Part shown: in pieces, positions 61,846-64,000 of the stretch
Numbering within the stretch: the stretch's first letter is position 1
How the letters are laid out: each line of letters begins with the position of its first letter
Source of the DNA: Halomonas citrativorans
GTDB lineage: Bacteria > Pseudomonadota > Gammaproteobacteria > Pseudomonadales > Halomonadaceae
Assembly: GCF_900163645.1 (NCBI RefSeq)
Contig: NZ_FUKM01000017.1
Coordinates: forward strand, 108,323-172,322
Length of the DNA: 64,000 nt
Direction: 5' to 3'
Program-made: the position numbers and the translations under genes
The notes under the pieces: generated by a model
The model's input: the letters and a program-made list of their open reading frames with translations, nothing else
The model's database searches: none
Told to the model about the DNA's origin: nothing

Positions 61846-63480
61846 GTGAGCACCATGATCGCCCAGCCCCCTGCTACCTTTGCCCAACCAGGCTCTACTA
61901 CCGAACATTCAACGTCCACCGCCCGCCGCGGCCTGGCAGCGCTTCCCCTGCGCCGCCAACGGCTGATTGGCGTAGCCGTTTTATGGCTGATACTCGCCAT
62001 CATGATTACGGTGAATGCCCTACAAAGCCGAACGCTGCTCTATCATGAGCGTGAGCAGCGCATGGTTACCGCCGTAGACATTGCCATTTCTACCCTTGAG
62101 CATTTTGATGAAAGAGCCAAGCGGGGTGAGCTCTCGCTTGATGAAGCCAAAACCCAGGCGTTTGAAGCCATTCGTGACGTGCGCTTTGGCGTCGATGATA
62201 ACTACCTGTTTGCACTCAGCGGCGACCTGAAGATGCTTGCCCACCCCAAACGTCCGACGGGGCAGGATTTATCCCAGGTGACTGACCCCAAGGGCACGCT
62301 GATCTTCCAATTGATCAGGGAAAGCGCCCGCGAGTCAGGCCACGGCTTTGCCGACTACTACTCCAACTTCGCCCGCGGCAACGACAAATTACCCCTGGTG
62401 CATACCTACACCGAAGCCTACGCCCCGTGGGATGTCTATGTTGCCAGCGGTATTTTTATGGGCGATATCAGCCAAACCATTATGACCCAATTGACCAAAA
62501 CCATTTTGGTCGGCCTGGTGGGCGGCATACTGGTAACGCTGGCCTTTTGGGGCATGATCTCGTTGATTCTGCGCCGCTTGGGTGGCGAGCCTGACTACGC
62601 GGCAGATGTAGTAGCACGTATTGCCCAAGGCGACTTAACGGCAAGGGTTCACCTGGGTGCCAACGATACCAACAGCCTGCTTTACGATATTCAGCAAATG
62701 CGTGACAAGCTGCACGCAACGATGCAGGAAATTCACGCCACCAGCGCCGCGGTAGACCATAACTCTGGCGATATTGCCGCAGGCAATCAGGAGCTTTCAT
62801 CACGCACCGAGCAGCAGGCAGCCGCCCTTCAGCAAACCTCTGCCAGCATGGAAGAAGTGACCGCGACGGTGCGCCAAAATGCCGAAAACGTGGAACAAGC
62901 CAAGGAGCTTGTGCGCAGCGCAGGCGAAACCTCTCAGTTTGGCCAGCAAGCGATTGGCAAGACCGTTACTTCCATGCAGGAAATTAGCGCGGAAGCCGCC
63001 AGAATTTCCGACATTGTTACCCTGATTGACAGCATTGCTTTCCAGACCAACATTTTGGCCCTCAATGCGTCGGTTGAAGCTGCCCGCGCGGGTGAGCATG
63101 GCCGAGGTTTTGCCGTGGTAGCCGGTGAAGTGCGCCAGCTGGCTAACCGTTCGGCAACCGCCGCTCACGAGATTAAAACGCTGATTAACACCTCCAATGC
63201 ACAGGTGGATAACGGCGCCTCACTGGTGACTACCGCTAAAGAGCGGATGCAGCAGATTGACCAGCAGATCCAACGCATCAACGACCTATTTGCCGACATT
63301 ACAGCCGCGACACATGAGCAAACCCAGGGGATTGAGCAGATCAACGTGGCCATCGCACAGCTTGACCAGTCAACTCAGGATAACGCCACTATGGTTCAGC
63401 AAACGGCTAACTCCGCGCACGACCTGAAACAGCGCTCGCAGTCGCTCAGCAGCGTTGTAAATCACTTCACCCTTAGTTAA
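61846..63480 (+). CDS. methyl-accepting chemotaxis protein with Cache domain
   Basis: This 544-residue chemoreceptor has TM1 near residues 38-58, a periplasmic single-Cache sensor (about 60-215, with NYLFALSGDLKMLAHPKRP and YTEAYAPWDVYVASGIF), TM2 near 222-244, a HAMP domain, and a long coiled-coil signalling domain with the conserved hairpin tip (LALNASVEAARAGEHGRGFA). The Cache type is one that often binds small carboxylates. Translation probably starts at GTG 61846; an ATG three codons later is possible. It has its own promoter region and ends in a long hairpin. Confidence 0.92.
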   Translation: MSTMIAQPPATFAQPGSTTEHSTSTARRGLAALPLRRQRLIGVAVLWLILAIMITVNALQSRTLLYHEREQRMVTAVDIAISTLEHFDERAKRGELSLDEAKTQAFEAIRDVRFGVDDNYLFALSGDLKMLAHPKRPTGQDLSQVTDPKGTLIFQLIRESARESGHGFADYYSNFARGNDKLPLVHTYTEAYAPWDVYVASGIFMGDISQTIMTQLTKTILVGLVGGILVTLAFWGMISLILRRLGGEPDYAADVVARIAQGDLTARVHLGANDTNSLLYDIQQMRDKLHATMQEIHATSAAVDHNSGDIAAGNQELSSRTEQQAAALQQTSASMEEVTATVRQNAENVEQAKELVRSAGETSQFGQQAIGKTVTSMQEISAEAARISDIVTLIDSIAFQTNILALNASVEAARAGEHGRGFAVVAGEVRQLANRSATAAHEIKTLINTSNAQVDNGASLVTTAKERMQQIDQQIQRINDLFADITAATHEQTQGIEQINVAIAQLDQSTQDNATMVQQTANSAHDLKQRSQSLSSVVNHFTLS

Positions 63481-63494
63481 GCGCAAGGTATTAC

Positions 63495-63532
63495 CGGCTT
63501 ACGTCCAGGCAGCACTGCCTGGACGTAAGCCG
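63495..63532. terminator. very stable hairpin after the chemoreceptor gene
   Basis: CGGCTTACGTCCAGGCAG is followed, after CA, by its exact complement: 18 perfect pairs. No T-run follows (CCACTCAAAA), so it may stop transcription poorly, but it would protect the mRNA 3' end. Confidence 0.6.
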
Positions 63533-63660
63533 CCACTCAAAACGCGCTTCTAAAACACACGCACAGCAAAACGCCGCCAACAAGGACGGTAGATAGATAG
63601 CGATATGCATAACAAGAAGGAAAGGTAAAACAGGAAGGGTAACGAATGAGGCTGTTTACA

Positions 63661-63731
63661 TGGAGCGGGAAAAGAGATTCGACGGGGCTGCCATCAGCCG
63701 GGCTGGCGTTCCAGCTCTCGACCCTTGCCAT
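63661..63731 (-). repeat. tRNA-Gly-derived repeat with T-loop insertion
   Basis: The minus strand ends with the same 3' acceptor and T-arm as tRNA-Gly (TCGAATCTCTTTTCCCGC plus TCCA). The T-loop is interrupted by about 32 bases (including GCTGGAACGCCAGCCCGGC), and the 5' part of the tRNA is missing except for GGTCGAGAG. It cannot fold as a tRNA. A second such copy is at 63947. Confidence 0.8.
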
Positions 63732-63751
63732 GCTAGATAAGACTGATTACG

Positions 63752-63826
63752 TGGAGCGGGAAAAGAGATTCGAACTCTCGACCCTCGCCTTGGCAAGGCG
63801 ATGCTCTACCACTGAGCTATTCCCGC
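63752..63826 (-). tRNA. tRNA-Gly(GCC)
   Basis: The acceptor stem GCGGGAA pairs with TTCCCGC, the anticodon is GCC in CTTGCCAAG, the T-arm is intact (GAGAGTTCGAATCTC), and CCA is encoded. It lies downstream of tRNA-Glu in the same transcript. Confidence 0.96.
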
Positions 63827-63849
63827 AACGTAAACATGCACTTGCTAGA

Positions 63850-63925
63850 TGGCGTCCCATAGGGGGTTCGAACCCCTGTTACCGCCGTGAAAGGGCGGTG
63901 TCCTAGGCCACTAGACGAATGGGAC
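63850..63925 (-). tRNA. tRNA-Glu(TTC)
   Basis: The acceptor stem GTCCCAT pairs with ATGGGAC, the anticodon is TTC in CCTTTCAC, the T-arm is AGGGGTTCGAACCCCT, and CCA is encoded. It is 23 bases upstream of tRNA-Gly on the minus strand. Confidence 0.96.
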
Positions 63926-63946
63926 GTATAAACATCTATCTTTGAT

Positions 63947-63994
63947 TGGAGCGGGAAAAGAGATTCGACCGGGCTGGCGTTCCAGCTCTCGACC
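63947..63994 (-). repeat. second tRNA-Gly-derived repeat with T-loop insertion
   Basis: This is the same 3' acceptor/T-arm end as tRNA-Gly, with a shorter insertion (CTGGAACGCCAGCCCGG) in the T-loop and then GGTCGAGAG reading outward. The copy may continue beyond the window edge. Confidence 0.75.
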
Positions 63995-64000
63995 TGCACT

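Overview
The window looks like chromosomal DNA of a moderately halophilic gammaproteobacterium of the Halomonadaceae (Halomonas or a close relative). The reasons are a base composition in the mid-50s % GC by eye, PHA storage genes, a choice of sodium-coupled and betaine-type transporters, an M42 peptidase of the kind linked to osmolyte clusters, and a housekeeping gene order (TPR lipoprotein, lolB, ispE, tRNA-Gln, prs, rplY, pth, ychF) that matches the Pseudomonas/Halomonas arrangement. Species cannot be fixed from the sequence alone.

Layout. 1-7.5 kb: outer-membrane lipoprotein sorting, isoprenoid, PRPP and translation genes. 7.6-13.6 kb: a CPA1 cation/proton antiporter, tRNA-Met, aminopeptidase ApeB and tail-specific protease Prc. 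13.9-19.9 kb: three tandem tRNA-Asn genes, then miaB-ybeZ-ybeY-corC-lnt (tRNA modification, rRNA maturation, lipoprotein acylation). 20-21.5 kb: copper delivery proteins SCO1 and PCuAC. 22-26.6 kb: an amidohydrolase, then PHA synthase, phasin and a small companion protein. 26.7-31.6 kb: aroC, prmB, smrB, a patatin-like protein and a hydrolase. 31.7-33.6 kb: SOS-controlled umuDC. 33.8-45.2 kb: five transporters, an M42 peptidase and a membrane hydrolase/CLCA_X pair. 45.3-49.6 kb: decayed pirin and LysR genes, a metallothionein, a tiny membrane protein, and an ArsR/ene-reductase/dehydrogenase islet between direct repeats. 49.6-57.5 kb: a BCCT transporter, a nuclease-fold protein and an accessory cassette array. 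57.6-64 kb: tRNA-Ser, a thioesterase, a nitroreductase, queF, an ABC-2 exporter, a chemoreceptor, tRNA-Gly and tRNA-Glu.

Two things stand out. First, 53.2-57.5 kb reads as a cluster of integron attC recombination sites without an integrase (a CALIN). At least three and perhaps five attC-like sites lie in one orientation (minus strand). They delimit cassettes holding a DUF4365 nuclease-like protein, a frameshifted HNH endonuclease, and a two-gene unit that I do not recognise as any described system: a trypsin-like serine protease with an extra N-terminal domain, followed by a protein of twelve exact-period 12-residue Ser-Pro-capped repeats, a membrane segment and a C-terminal SH3 domain. This is the best candidate for a new system, possibly anti-phage. 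Second, 38.1-41.0 kb holds what look like three unannotated CsrA/RsmA-sequestering small RNAs. Two are clear paralogues on the minus strand flanking a DASS carboxylate transporter, each with about eight GGA motifs (several in hairpin loops) and an intrinsic terminator. The third is on the plus strand just beyond them.

Other oddities include copies of the tRNA-Gly 3' end with insertions in the T-loop, a terminator stem reused across the window, and short genes (51, 30 and 27 codons) easily missed by annotation. All family assignments are from reading the sequence; no database search was run.
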